Below are positions 33,011-42,947 of a DNA stretch of 62,000 nucleotides, piece by piece. The position numbers and the translations under genes are program-made. Position 1 is the first letter of the stretch, and every line of letters begins with the position of its first letter. Origin of the DNA: Gnetum montanum (lineage: Eukaryota; Streptophyta; Gnetopsida; Gnetales; Gnetaceae); assembly GCA_015680685.1 (NCBI GenBank), contig MNCI01007710.1:61743-123742 (forward strand), in the 5' to 3' direction. The notes beneath the pieces are model-generated. The model ran no database searches. It had not been told where the DNA came from and saw only the letters and a list, made by a program, of their open reading frames with translations.

Positions 33011-33310
33011 AGCATTACGTTGCTACAATTGAGTGGGGAGTTCCCCTTGCATCGTTGGAGTGGGTGGTAGTGGAACTATCGGTGTATGAGTGGCGGATGG
33101 ATTCGGAGGATGGTATGCATGTGGTATGTCTTCCATAGGAGAAGGAGTCATAAAATACTCTTGAACTTGGTATTAATGTTGTGGGGTTGCGTGACCCATA
33201 GAGTCACTTGGAGAAACCAGCTGCTGCATGTAGTAGCCATATGGATCTGGTTTCTGGTAAGGGTATTGTTGTTTAGGCGGTGGCATCCCCCATGACTGTG
33301 GGTGTTGTCA

Positions 33311-35350
33311 CTACTGATGTTTCCTGATAGGTTGTGGCATAGTTCCACTTGGATAATATGTTAATAGTTGGTGGAACTGCCTTGGGTTACCTTGGGGATA
33401 AGGTAACCTTCGAGGTTCTTGTCTTTTGTTAAGTCTTGGGTTGAGCACATGCACCCCGGACTCTTGCAGATGTGAGATTATTGGGCAACATCCTTTAGGA
33501 TGGTCATATTGGTAGATCTTACATCCACCATCATTGTCTGTATCAGAGTCCACAACCTCATCAGTGATGGTCATTTTTCCCTTACCCTTGTTACGTGCAT
33601 GGTCTGAATCTCTCCACTTTTTCTTCTCATGGTAACTACTTCGCTCCTTATACTCCTCTATAATTTTCAGGAAATTTTCAATTTTACTATCTAAAGAGCT
33701 CCATATTTCATCTACCTTAGCTGATACTTCAGTTGTTAATTTCTGAAGCAGCAAGGTTTTTCTATTCACCAACTCTTCGAGTGGTGACTCATCCTCTTTC
33801 TCATAGAATCTTACTCCCCTCTTTTAGAGGGAAGGATCGTGGTTGTACTCTTTCGCGCTTTCTCTTTTCCATAGCTCCCCTTCTTATTTAGCTACTTACT
33901 CCAACAATCTACGAACTTCATGAGATCTAAGTTCAGATAATCTCCCTTGGGCATATTTCCCAAGGGTTCTCCTAGTTTCGTGTCTTAGCCCATCTATGAG
34001 GTGGTGTAGTTGATCCCGTTGTGCGTAACCATGGCCCGGGAAATGATGTAGTAATGCATAATATTGGCCCATGGCAACATCCAATGGTTCATGAGTACCC
34101 TTCTTCCATCCTTGGATCTGCTTACACAAGTTGGACACTCGGGAGTACATTTGATATTTATCATTGAAGAGTTCTAACATCGTACTCCACCTCCTACTGG
34201 TTTCTGGTTCTAAGGATCGGTACCAACTTTCTGCTTCCTTTACAAGTACCCTAGGAAAAAACTTTGACTTTTGCCACTCATTTTTGATATTCTACAAGGC
34301 ACAGGCATCATGAAATGCTTGTAAGTGGTTTTGCAGATCAGTGTTGTATCCCCCTTCGAATCGTGGGATATTATTCATGTCTAGTCTCTTGATCTGGCTA
34401 TCTTTCTAGTGCCTTGTAGGTATTCTCATAGCCTCCGTAATGTCTAACATACTCTGGGTTGCTAGTAGGGATTCATCATGATCATATCTCTCATGATGTC
34501 TATAATGCCTACGTGGTTCCCTACTTTCCCTTCTATGCCTTGACTCTCTAGAATGCCCTTGTCCTCGCTCTCGACTCTCTCGTCGAGGTCTCTCATTTTT
34601 CTTGCTCTTATCCTCACTGTTGTGCTCTTTATGTCTGCGTCCTGATGTGGAAGGAGAGGGTGAATGATGCGATGAAAGGAAAGAAGAAGGGGAACCATCA
34701 CCATGATGATGTTTCTTACCTTCTCTTAGGTGGCTACAACCTCGATCGTGATGATGATCCGAATGCCCATCCTTGTCATGTGTTTTGGTCCCCTCAGTGA
34801 ACACTTGGTGTTCATGGGGATTAGAACCAAGATTGTGAATCGTGGAGTGTAGGTTCTGATACCCCACCTCCTCAACATCGTGAGGAGGGGAAACATTATT
34901 TGATGGAGGACCGATTATAATTGGTTCACCATCTCCAATTTTTCTTAGGATGTGTGGGACCCCTTTGCCCTTCAACAATGTATGGTAGCTCTCCTACCGT
35001 GAGTTCCTTAGACGTTGTGTCGCTGTGGGATGGTAATCCCTTATGTCGAAATCACCTACAACATAGTCAGCGTATAGTTGTGTCATGCCTATCTATGCAA
35101 GAGCACAAAGGAGCATGTTAGGGACTACCTGATTTGGGGGTAACATTATGTTACCTTGTAAATCTCACCAATGCACTTGTTCACTCTCATGGAGGATAAA
35201 AGTAAAATTAGGTATATACTCATCGTGATGAGTATACACTACCAAATACTATTGAGGAACTGACGGTTCTTGGTTACGTTTGTTAGACTGCTGACTGTCT
35301 CTTTTGTGATCCCTAGGTGGTGAAGTGCTTTTATGAGAAGAAGAAGACAT
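33311..35350 (-). pseudogene. Element B gag, broken
   Basis: Starts MSSSSHKSTS at 35350. A 190-codon open part (34978-34406) covers the Arg/His/Ser-rich linker up to LDITEAMRIPTRH, then LELFNDKYQMYSRVSNLCK (34180-33896) covers the capsid. MVNRKTLLLQKLTTEVSAKVD (33772) leads to the zinc-knuckle-like CKIYQYDHPKGCC, in which the second Cys of the first pair is Tyr. Three long open pieces separated by a handful of stops. Confidence 0.8.
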
Positions 35351-35477
35351 TGTTATCTTGTCGGTGTGCTATTAACCGTTGTTTAAATTTGCTTTCGATT
35401 AACCCTAAGGGTTTGTTTAAGCTTCCCAACTATGTGGATGATTTCCTATGTTCTACTTAGCACACAAACAACTTAGT

Positions 35478-35495
35478 CCCTAGCAACGACACTAG
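35478..35495 (-). other. Element B primer binding site
   Basis: Minus strand CTAGTGTCGTTGCTAGGG adjoins the 5' LTR and is a decayed form of the tRNA-Asp-type site seen at 26491. Confidence 0.7.
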
Positions 35496-36324
35496 TGATG
35501 AGTGGCGAGGTACCCCTGCACTCACCCATATGAATACGAGCATTACACATGCGATCCGGTCGAACTCCACAGACTAAGTGCCTACACGCCTTATGGAAAA
35601 CTTAAGGTTAATCGTTCATTGTCTTCCCATACTTACTTGTATTTGTCACGATTGTATGGTTAAGTCTGAGGTATGTGATTTTTATATCTTTTATGTTTTA
35701 TCTCCTTATGCTAATGAGGGAAAGGGTGAAGAGACTAAGTAACTAACTTTAACTAACTAAGTTCTAATGCCTAGCATCAGTATCCGTTCCTACTTGCCGT
35801 TCACACCCTAAACCAATGGAACCTTATGGGATTACCAAACGCTATTTGTTGTTGGGATTACCAAGTGTAACGCACGTGCTCGAAGCAGTCGTACTGAATG
35901 CAGTTAACTAGGAGTTAAGGCTTGAGAGAGATTTAATTAACTAATAAAGAATTTAAACATTAACAATAATTAAAGTCCTATTTAGCTTAGTCCATGCACT
36001 GCAAGGTTTATCCAAAATTTCGTCTTTATTTTTGTACACAAACTTGTGCTTAGGTACAATATTTGCTCGAATAAAGATCCATTCACTTTGGGACTCCTAC
36101 TGCAGGCACATGGAAATTAATCTAACTCTAGAATGGAAAAATTGCAAGAGTTTGTCTACGGTCTAGATCTAGATGGAGAAACAAGGGAGAGCCACCTCTT
36201 ATTTATAGATTTGGCAGTGCGCTACAATATCGCATATGCAATATTGCAAGGGAAGATGCAATATCGTGGGGGATGCAATATCACATACGCAATATCGCGG
36301 CCCATGTGGTATCGCCTCCCATCA
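35496..36324 (-). repeat. Element B 5' LTR
   Basis: 829 bp. TATAAATA on the minus strand at 36207-36200 lies about 117 bp from the LTR start. The space between carries repeated ATATCG/GATATC-type motifs (36225-36310), several changed to AATATCGC by C-to-T decay. Confidence 0.85.
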
Positions 36325-36709
36325 CTTGGTAATATTAGTAGTGGATCATTTAGTGCCCAATAGTGAAACACTTGGTAACCTTGTAGTGTTAATACCTATT
36401 CAAGATATGTATAAAAAATCAAGAATAAATACTATATGCTTAGGCTAGATTAGATTTATTTCATGTACTTAGGATAATTAGATTTATATTTTAATATTTT
36501 AACAATAATAAAATCAAATCATATGCCTTAATTATACTTAACCATATAACTTAAGCCTACATAAGTGTGATTGGGAAGACAATGATTAACATCTTAGCAC
36601 TTAGCTATCTAGGATATCCAACTTGTCTTCATCCATGGAATTAGATTAGATCATGCATGAAAGTTTGTGATTTGTATTATTGGATGTAGAATTACTTTGC
36701 CACTTATTA
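36325..36709 (+). repeat. Element G LTR, right part
   Basis: Starts with the CTTGG duplicate, includes ACACTTGGTAACC (as in C at 42427) and GATTGGGAAGACAATGATTAAC, and ends CCACTTATTA, a decayed CCACTCATCA. It is followed by the primer-site relic TTAGTGCCATTTTCTAGGA (36710-36728). Confidence 0.65.
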
Positions 36710-36842
36710 TTAGTGCCATTTTCTAGGATGGTGCTAGTTTTTAGATTGTTAGCATCATTCAAATATTGGTTTTAGAACTTAAAATAATTGTTCATCTAAA
36801 AATAATAATATTGTATCCTAAGATACACTTATAATTTAAAAG

Positions 36843-38780
36843 ATGTCTTCTTCTCATAGGGAAAATTCCCCATGTACGAATGATTCAATAAGAACATGTG
36901 ATAGAACAAAAAATTCAGTATGAGATGCCACATCAAAGAAAATTTATCTATAGGCATTTGAATTCCTACTATCCCAATTTCACCTTTGTTCTTCATGAGG
37001 ATGAACAATTACGATGGAGAGACTTGGAGGGAAATATCATATTGCCACTTGATCAAGTAGTGCCATTAATGCTCATGGAAGCTTTAATGAAATGGGGACT
37101 TAAAATCTATAACTCCAAACTACAAAATAACTAATGAAATCTCTAGGAATTACCAACTCATAGAGGCCTAACTTCGCAAAGACAAATTCATGGAGGCTTG
37201 TTATGAAACTTTCAAGGAAAATGGAACTCCCATTCACTTAACATTACACTTTAAAAAATAATGATATTGAACAAATCTAGTAGATCTCAATGCCAAATTC
37301 CTCCACCCCTTAGTAGAGATGACATGAACCATCCATGTGTACATTCAATCTTAGCAAGCAACTATGGTAAGGAAAGAACAAGACCTAGAATAAGAGGGAC
37401 CTTAAGGCTAAGGTCCTTGAATAAACAATTAAGGCAGCATCAAAGGGATCATAGAAGGAAAGCATATTGACATTACTCTTGTAGTTATTCTCCCTCATCC
37501 TCTTCATTCTCATAATCAAGCTCTAATGAGGATGAATACAACCAAGATTTGAGGGAAATAATTGTAGGAAAGGTGTAGATGATAGAAGGGATTTTCGTAG
37601 AGAAGGTAGGAATGAACTAGAAGGGCATTGCCATGAATGAAGGCATAACAAGCAACACCAAGGGAGACATTCTCATGATAGAAACCATGAGGACCATGCT
37701 GATAATTATGATAAACTATTTCTTGACATAATAAGTATGATAAATATTTGAAAAGTAGTCCACATACTTACTAGATTCTAGAGGGATAGTTGGATCAAAT
37801 AGTCAGACATGAACAACATCTCTAAATTTGAGGAAGGATACAACATAGATCTCCAACATCACTTGGAAGCCTTCTATGATACCTATGCTTTGTAGATCAT
37901 TGAAAATGAATGGAAAAATCTTAAAAGTTTCTTACAGATACTCATTAAATAAGCTAAAAGTTAGTATTAGTCCTTGGAGCTAGAATCCATTAGGAGATGG
38001 AGTAAAATATTGGAGTTATTCAATGACAAGTATCAAACATACTCCAAAGTGTTCAATTTGAGGAAGCTTATCCAAGAATCAAAGCAAGGGAATCATGAAT
38101 CCCTTAATGCAGCCATGGGTAGGTCCTACTCCCTACTTTATAAATATCTAGGTTATGGATTCTCTCAATATATGGACTTAGGAATAAAACCAACTCTTTG
38201 AATTTATACCTAAGGAAATTTTCAAAGATGAAAGCTCATTGGATTTAAAGGCTTATTGATTAAATGGAAAAAGAAGAAGAAGATATAAATAAGAGAGTGT
38301 ATGTAGAGGAGTATAATAGGGACTCTTCAATCTATAAGAAGGAGGTTCGTCTTTGTGAGCCTAATGAAAAATCATCATTAAAGAGGTAGTTTAGAGAAAG
38401 ACCTTGCTAATCTAGAAATTTGTCATTGAAATTTCAGCTAAGATTGATAACATGTTAGAATTCATAAACAAAAAGTTTTAAACAACACTTAAGATCATGG
38501 AGAAGAAAGTAGAGCAAGGAAGAGCTAAGAACAAAGCTAGAAGAAATAAAAAAATACAAGGACTATTATTAGCACAAAGGAAAAGTAGTTGTAGTAGAGG
38601 AGGTTGTAGACTTTTAATTGGATGATGATGATTATGACATTTGCCAATACAAATATCCAAAGAGTTAAACCCAATTATGTCATATGTTTAGGAGTTTGGG
38701 TCTTATGTCTTAAATACAAAGTTTGACAAAAAGTATACACCTAGGATGTTGCCTTATCCTCAAGGTAATTTAACATCCCA
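36843..38780 (+). pseudogene. Element G gag, heavily decayed
   Basis: Begins MSSSHRENSP at 36843. Recognisable blocks are FTFVLHEDEQLRWRDLEGN (about 36980-37040), a Ser/His-rich linker near 37480, LELFNDKYQTYSKVFNLRK (about 38010-38070) and a zinc-knuckle-like DICQYKYPK near 38640. Frames shift repeatedly. Older and more diverged than A, B and C. No protease or pol was recognised downstream. Confidence 0.65.
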
Positions 38781-39345
38781 GGAGGTGTTAAATTGTTGAC
38801 TTGATATAGAACTTGATCTATCAAGTAAGGCTGAATTGCTGACTTTGCATACATGTAACTTGCTATGTAGTTAAACTTTGTAAGGGTTTTCTTGTGAGAG
38901 CTTTGTTAAGGTTCTATTAAGAGGGAGCATATGAAATGATAGATCTATGTGAAATAATAGGGATTTTTAAGTTTAAATAGACATGAGGATTTTAATCTAC
39001 ATCTTGGAAAAAAAATCAAGAAATAATAATGGGTTTATGTAAGTCTAAAGAAATTCAAGAAAATTACCCCAGGATAAATCATAGACTAATCAAAGACTTA
39101 TAAAATCCTAGAAAATTTTAAGCTCTATTTTTTGATAATTTAAACATGTTAAAACCCCTTAAGGATTAACTTGCTTATGTTCAAGTGTAAGCTAAGGGTA
39201 CAAACCCTTCGAAAACTATGCATATAAACATAAAATAAATATCTTTTAATTTTGACAAGTTGCTATATCATGTAATTTTTCAAAATAATTCTTAAAACTA
39301 CAAAAGCACAAGTTTTGCAATATAAGCTAGTAATAGGTGACTTAA
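38781..39345. other. AT-rich stretch, nothing recognised
   Basis: Follows the last gag-like sequence of G. No LTR end, SINE or coding signal was identified. Confidence 0.4.
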
Positions 39346-39349
39346 ATGG

Positions 39350-39480
39350 TTAGCTTATTGGCATGTCCCTAGGTTGGCGACATATTGAATGCAAAGAATG
39401 CAAAGGGATGTTAGTGGGCTTAGAACCCAGTACTTTTGAGTGTAAAGTTATATGAGTCATTTAGCTTATTGTATTGTTAG
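39350..39480 (-). repeat. tRNA-like SINE relic
   Basis: Minus strand: AATAAGCTAAATGACTCA, then ACTGGGTTCTAAGCCC, the A- and B-box positions of a tRNA-like head. Closest to the relic at 7205-7305. Confidence 0.4.
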
Positions 39481-39494
39481 ATAATAGCTTGCTA

Positions 39495-39705
39495 GTTTAA
39501 GCCATTGTTATCATAAACTATAATCATCATCCTTGCCTTGTCCTAACAAAAAGGAGTTGGCTACATGAGTTCTTTTTTTCCATTTGCTTGAATGAAGAGC
39601 TAGATCTTTTTTTATTTACAATTTCTTGAAATCATCTTAAATTATTTTTCTCATGTCATTTTGGGCTTCCTTTTGGTGGCTTTCCTGGAATAGTAATACA
39701 ACAAC
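39495..39705 (-). repeat. RTE-type LINE 3' fragment
   Basis: Minus strand AGATCTAGCTCTTCATTC, then AACTCATGTAGCCAACTCC, GTTAGGACAAGGCAAGGATG and ATGATTATAG. Upstream coding relic RKATKRKPKMT. Same family as 28080-28390. Confidence 0.65.
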
Positions 39706-39779
39706 CTTTTTTATAGGTTTAGGCCTGAGCACATGATTAGATTTTTGTTAGTATTTTTGTTGACATTGGTTAATCATTT

Positions 39780-39935
39780 TGGATGTTGGAACTTGAAATA
39801 ATTGAAATATAAGTACACTCTAGGATATATAGTTCATATAGGACTTTATAACTTAGCATTACCCACTAGGATCAAACTCGTGACTAAGAGTTTCTAAATC
39901 AAAATTCTTATCACTAGGTTAACACCTCATTATTA
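39780..39935 (-). repeat. tRNA-derived SINE
   Basis: Minus strand GAGGTGTTAACCTAGTGATA (A box), CACGAGTTTGATCCTAGTGG (B box), then GTAATGCTAAGTTATAAAG and the family body with ATATATCCTAGAGTGTACTT. Confidence 0.65.
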
Positions 39936-40254
39936 ACACACAATGACAATTGTTAATAATTATTTATGTAGGAATGTGCCATTTTAAAATAATTTAAATC
40001 AAATTTTATTAGCTTGCATTACATGTTCATGAAAAGTATCAATTCATGTATGGTAATTAATATCCATGATTGCCACATAGCATTACATTTTGTTTCAGAA
40101 AAAATGGTTGTAATAATTGCACTCTTTCTTACTTAAATAATTATTTATAAAGCTACTAAATTTTAATAAAATGTTAACAGTTTTTACTTTTACTTTTTAT
40201 GTGTGTAGGGCCTTATTGTCTAAACTTCTTTACACATACTCAAACCATCCAAGC

Positions 40255-40405
40255 CACCATTTCTATAACTTATTTGAAATATTTACCTTTAAGACATATA
40301 GTCAAACTAGAATTTTATGACTTAGCATTACCTACTAGAATTGAACTCATAACTTTAAATTTCAAAATCAAGAGTCTTACCCTTAGGCTAATACTTCACT
40401 CTTAA
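40255..40405 (-). repeat. tRNA-derived SINE
   Basis: Minus strand GAAGTATTAGCCTAAGGGTA, then ATGAGTTCAATTCTAGTAGG, GTAATGCTAAGTCATAAAA and the family body. Lies 15 bp from another copy. Confidence 0.65.
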
Positions 40406-40419
40406 AACCATAAAATAAT

Positions 40420-40545
40420 TGTAATATAGGTATACCACAAAATATATAGTTCAAATAGAACTTTATAACTTAGCATTATCCATTAGAATCAAGCACATGA
40501 TTTGGACCTTTCAAATCAAGAGTATTATTAGTATTAAACAATAAC
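40420..40545 (-). repeat. tRNA-derived SINE, 5'-truncated
   Basis: Minus strand body GATAATGCTAAGTTATAAAG with TGTGCTTGATTCTAATGG (B-box position); the A box is degraded. Confidence 0.55.
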
Positions 40546-40584
40546 ATACCTGGTTAAGAAATCAAAATCTTATGCTATTAACGA

Positions 40585-40860
40585 TAAGGTGTTTACCTAG
40601 TGGTAAGACGCTTAATTTGGAAGCTTCAGGTCATGGGTTCAATTCCAGTGGGCAATGTTGAGTTATATAAAGTTCTAACTAGACTATATATCTTGGGGTA
40701 TGTCATGGGGTCAATTTTGGTAAGTAATGTTGAGTTATATAAAGTTCTAATTGAACTATATATCTTGGATGTGCCTATGTTTTACTTACTTCGGGTTTGA
40801 ATATCCTCCCCCATCCCCAACCCCTCCACACCACCCCACCGCCCCACCCTGCCCCCNGGT
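40585..40860 (+). repeat. tRNA-derived SINE with partly duplicated body and C-rich tail
   Basis: AAGGTGTTTACCTAGTGGTA (A box), GGGTTCAATTCCAGTGGG (B box), GCAATGTTGAGTTATATAAA. The B-box-to-body part is repeated in tandem at about 40700-40770. It is followed by CCTCCCCCATCCCC-type C-rich sequence (with one N at 40857), which also ends the copy at 41575. Confidence 0.7.
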
Positions 40861-41414
40861 ATTATATAACCTATGATGATTTGAATTTCACATCTACAAT
40901 TCAATAAATACCAAATAATTTTGAATTACTATTTCACTATTTTAATAACTATTTTATTTTAAATATAAAATTGAATTAGAATCAAATATTTTTAGAGGTA
41001 TGAGCTAGACCTTGAGAATCTATTAGCCTAATTATATTTCAACTCTTTTTATATAATAATATCTTTATATTTCAATAATACCATATTAGAATCAAACATA
41101 GCATATATCTTCTTACATATCATATTAGCTATATATGTCTTAGGGTCTAGTTATGATCAAATTATTTCAAGTTTGACACTATAAACACATCTCCCCTCTC
41201 CAACCCACCTAATAATGACACTAATCTAAAGGAGTGTCATTTGGTACCGTCTATAAGCCTTGAAGTTCCTAAGTAGTCCAAAGTAAACTTAAGATGGAGT
41301 ATGCCTCAACATCCTCAGGAACTTGTGAGCACAACATATGCACATAACTCACATACCCTAAGTTAGTCCAAGGTTAGGAGCATCACAATGATGCCTTAGT
41401 AATCATATGAGCAT
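40861..41414. other. AT-rich stretch, nothing recognised
   Basis: No coding, LTR or SINE signature seen between the two plus-strand SINEs. Confidence 0.4.
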
Positions 41415-41580
41415 TCAAACAATGAGGTGTTAGCCTAGTGGTATGGGTCTTGGCTTAGTAATCACAAGCCATAGGTTTGATTCTACTAGGTAGCATTGAG
41501 TTATACACTTCTATAAATCTTGGGGTGTACATATGTTTCAATTATTTTGGGATCTAACACTCCCACCCCCTTATATAAGA
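41415..41580 (+). repeat. tRNA-derived SINE
   Basis: GAGGTGTTAGCCTAGTGGTA (A box), ATAGGTTTGATTCTACTAGG (B box), GTAGCATTGAGTTATACA, CTTGGGGTGTACATATG, and an end near AACACTCCCACCCCC. One of the best-preserved copies, and the reference used to find the others. Confidence 0.7.
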
Positions 41581-41649
41581 AGTCAAAATAATATAACATA
41601 TACATGCATAAAACTCATAGAGAGGACTAATAAATATATAAGAAAAACC

Positions 41650-41880
41650 ATTCCTTAAGAGAGCTAAGATACATTCCTATAGTATCACATCTAGTCCTAA
41701 ACCCCACTATGTAGATAAAGGTAATTCCTAAGCCAAAGAGGCCATCCTCTCCAACAAGCCTACATATCATTATGACATCATTCACAAGGAATCAGAATAA
41801 TGTAGTTTTATGAGGGTGATGTTTAATATAGAATGGAACCCAAGTGAATCTTTATACTCCTAGCCCTATTCTAAAAGGTA
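41650..41880. repeat. Dispersed repeat, related to 6590-6850
   Basis: Second copy of the repeat described at 6590-6850, same strand, diverged. Landmarks GAGCTAAGATACATTCCTA and AGCCTACATATCATTATGA. Confidence 0.55.
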
Positions 41881-41914
41881 AGTAACCTTAAAATCATTGA
41901 GAAGGCATACTCTC

Positions 41915-41992
41915 TACATTCTACTCTTTCCTTCACTTCACCCTTCCTCCTTTCCATACCTTCCTTCCCTCCCTTCTTTCCTCTCTTCCCTA
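41915..41992. repeat. Polypyrimidine tract
   Basis: About 75 bases almost entirely C and T, ending immediately before the 5' LTR of element C. Low complexity; could form non-B DNA. No function is implied. Confidence 0.7.
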
Positions 41993-41993
41993 C

Positions 41994-42810
41994 TGATGAG
42001 TCATGATATCGGACCCTCGATATCGGATACGTGATATCAGAGATGCCAAAGTGATATTGAAACTTGTCTCATCATCTATAAATAAGAGACAAGGGCACTT
42101 GGTTTCATAGTAGTTTTTCTTAGTCCCTTACTCGAACTCTTGCAATTTTTCCTTTTCAGAGTTAGAATTATTTCTAAGTGTCCACTGTAGAAGTCATAAA
42201 GTGAACAAATCTTTATTCGAGCATTGTGTACCTGAGCACACCTTGTGTTCGGAAATAAAGACAAACTTTGTAATAAACCTTGCAACATTCAGAATAGCTT
42301 ATTTATTGCATTTAATATTATTTATGGTTATTTAATGCTTTCATTAGTTAATTGATATTGTTTTTATAGAATTATTAATTTTCAAGTAAGCACACTCAGT
42401 ACGACCACTTCGAGCACATGTGGAACACTTGGTAACCCAATACCAACTAGCGTTTGGTAATCCCAGTAGTGTTACACTAGTTTAGGATGTGTCCAGCAAG
42501 TGGGAATGGATGCTAGTGTTAGGACTAGCTAGAGCATAGTTGATTAGTTAAAATAAATTAGTTACTCACTCATTTCATTTCTCCATTTTAATCACTAGGA
42601 ATATAAAACATAAAAAACCATAAAATCACATACTTCAAGTTTAGTTAACCATACAATCATGTCGTACAAGTAAGCTTGGGAAGATAACGATTGCATAACC
42701 CATCCTTATTTTATAAGGTGCATAAGCACTTAGTCCTTGGAGTTTGACCAGATCACGTGTGAACACTTGTATTCATATGGTTGGGCGTAGGGGTACCTCA
42801 CCACTCATCA
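41994..42810 (+). repeat. Element C 5' LTR
   Basis: 817 bp, TGATGAGTCATGATATCGG to CCACTCATCA. TATAAATA at 42077-42084, only 83 bp from the start. Between them lie three GATATC motifs and one GATATT. An ATAAAG near 42250 matches the presumed R region of A and B. Confidence 0.85.
42077..42084 (+). promoter_or_regulatory. TATA box of element C LTR
   Basis: TATAAATAAGAGACAAGG context, conserved with the LTRs of A and B. It sets the promoter very close to the LTR edge. Confidence 0.75.
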
Positions 42811-42829
42811 TTGGCATCGTTGTTGGTGA
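42811..42829 (+). other. Element C primer binding site
   Basis: TTGGCATCGTTGTTGGTGA directly follows the LTR; a decayed tRNA-Asp-type site. Confidence 0.75.
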
Positions 42830-42947
42830 CTTTGTTATTTGCGCACTGATTAGAACTTAGGAAATCCTTCCATCATTGGAATGAACCCTTATGGTTAGTT
42901 ATCTTATAATCATCAAAAAGAGAGTATTGCACACTAAATAATCAATC

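Larger units (their letters stand above)
29252..36324 (-). mobile_element. Element B: Athila-like, non-autonomous (gag and protease only)
   Basis: 7073 bp on the minus strand, inserted in the LTR of G, with perfect target duplication CTTGG (29247-29251, 36325-36329). LTRs are 829 bp (5') and 851 bp (3'). Same organisation as A: tRNA-Asp-type primer site, gag, protease, the same RT-to-integrase deletion, long 3' region with a small extra frame. Gag is less damaged than in A. Confidence 0.9.

Noticed and set aside
40585-40670. Functional tRNA gene
   Set aside because: A and B boxes are present, but the intervening stems do not form a tRNA cloverleaf, and the same unit recurs with a non-tRNA body.
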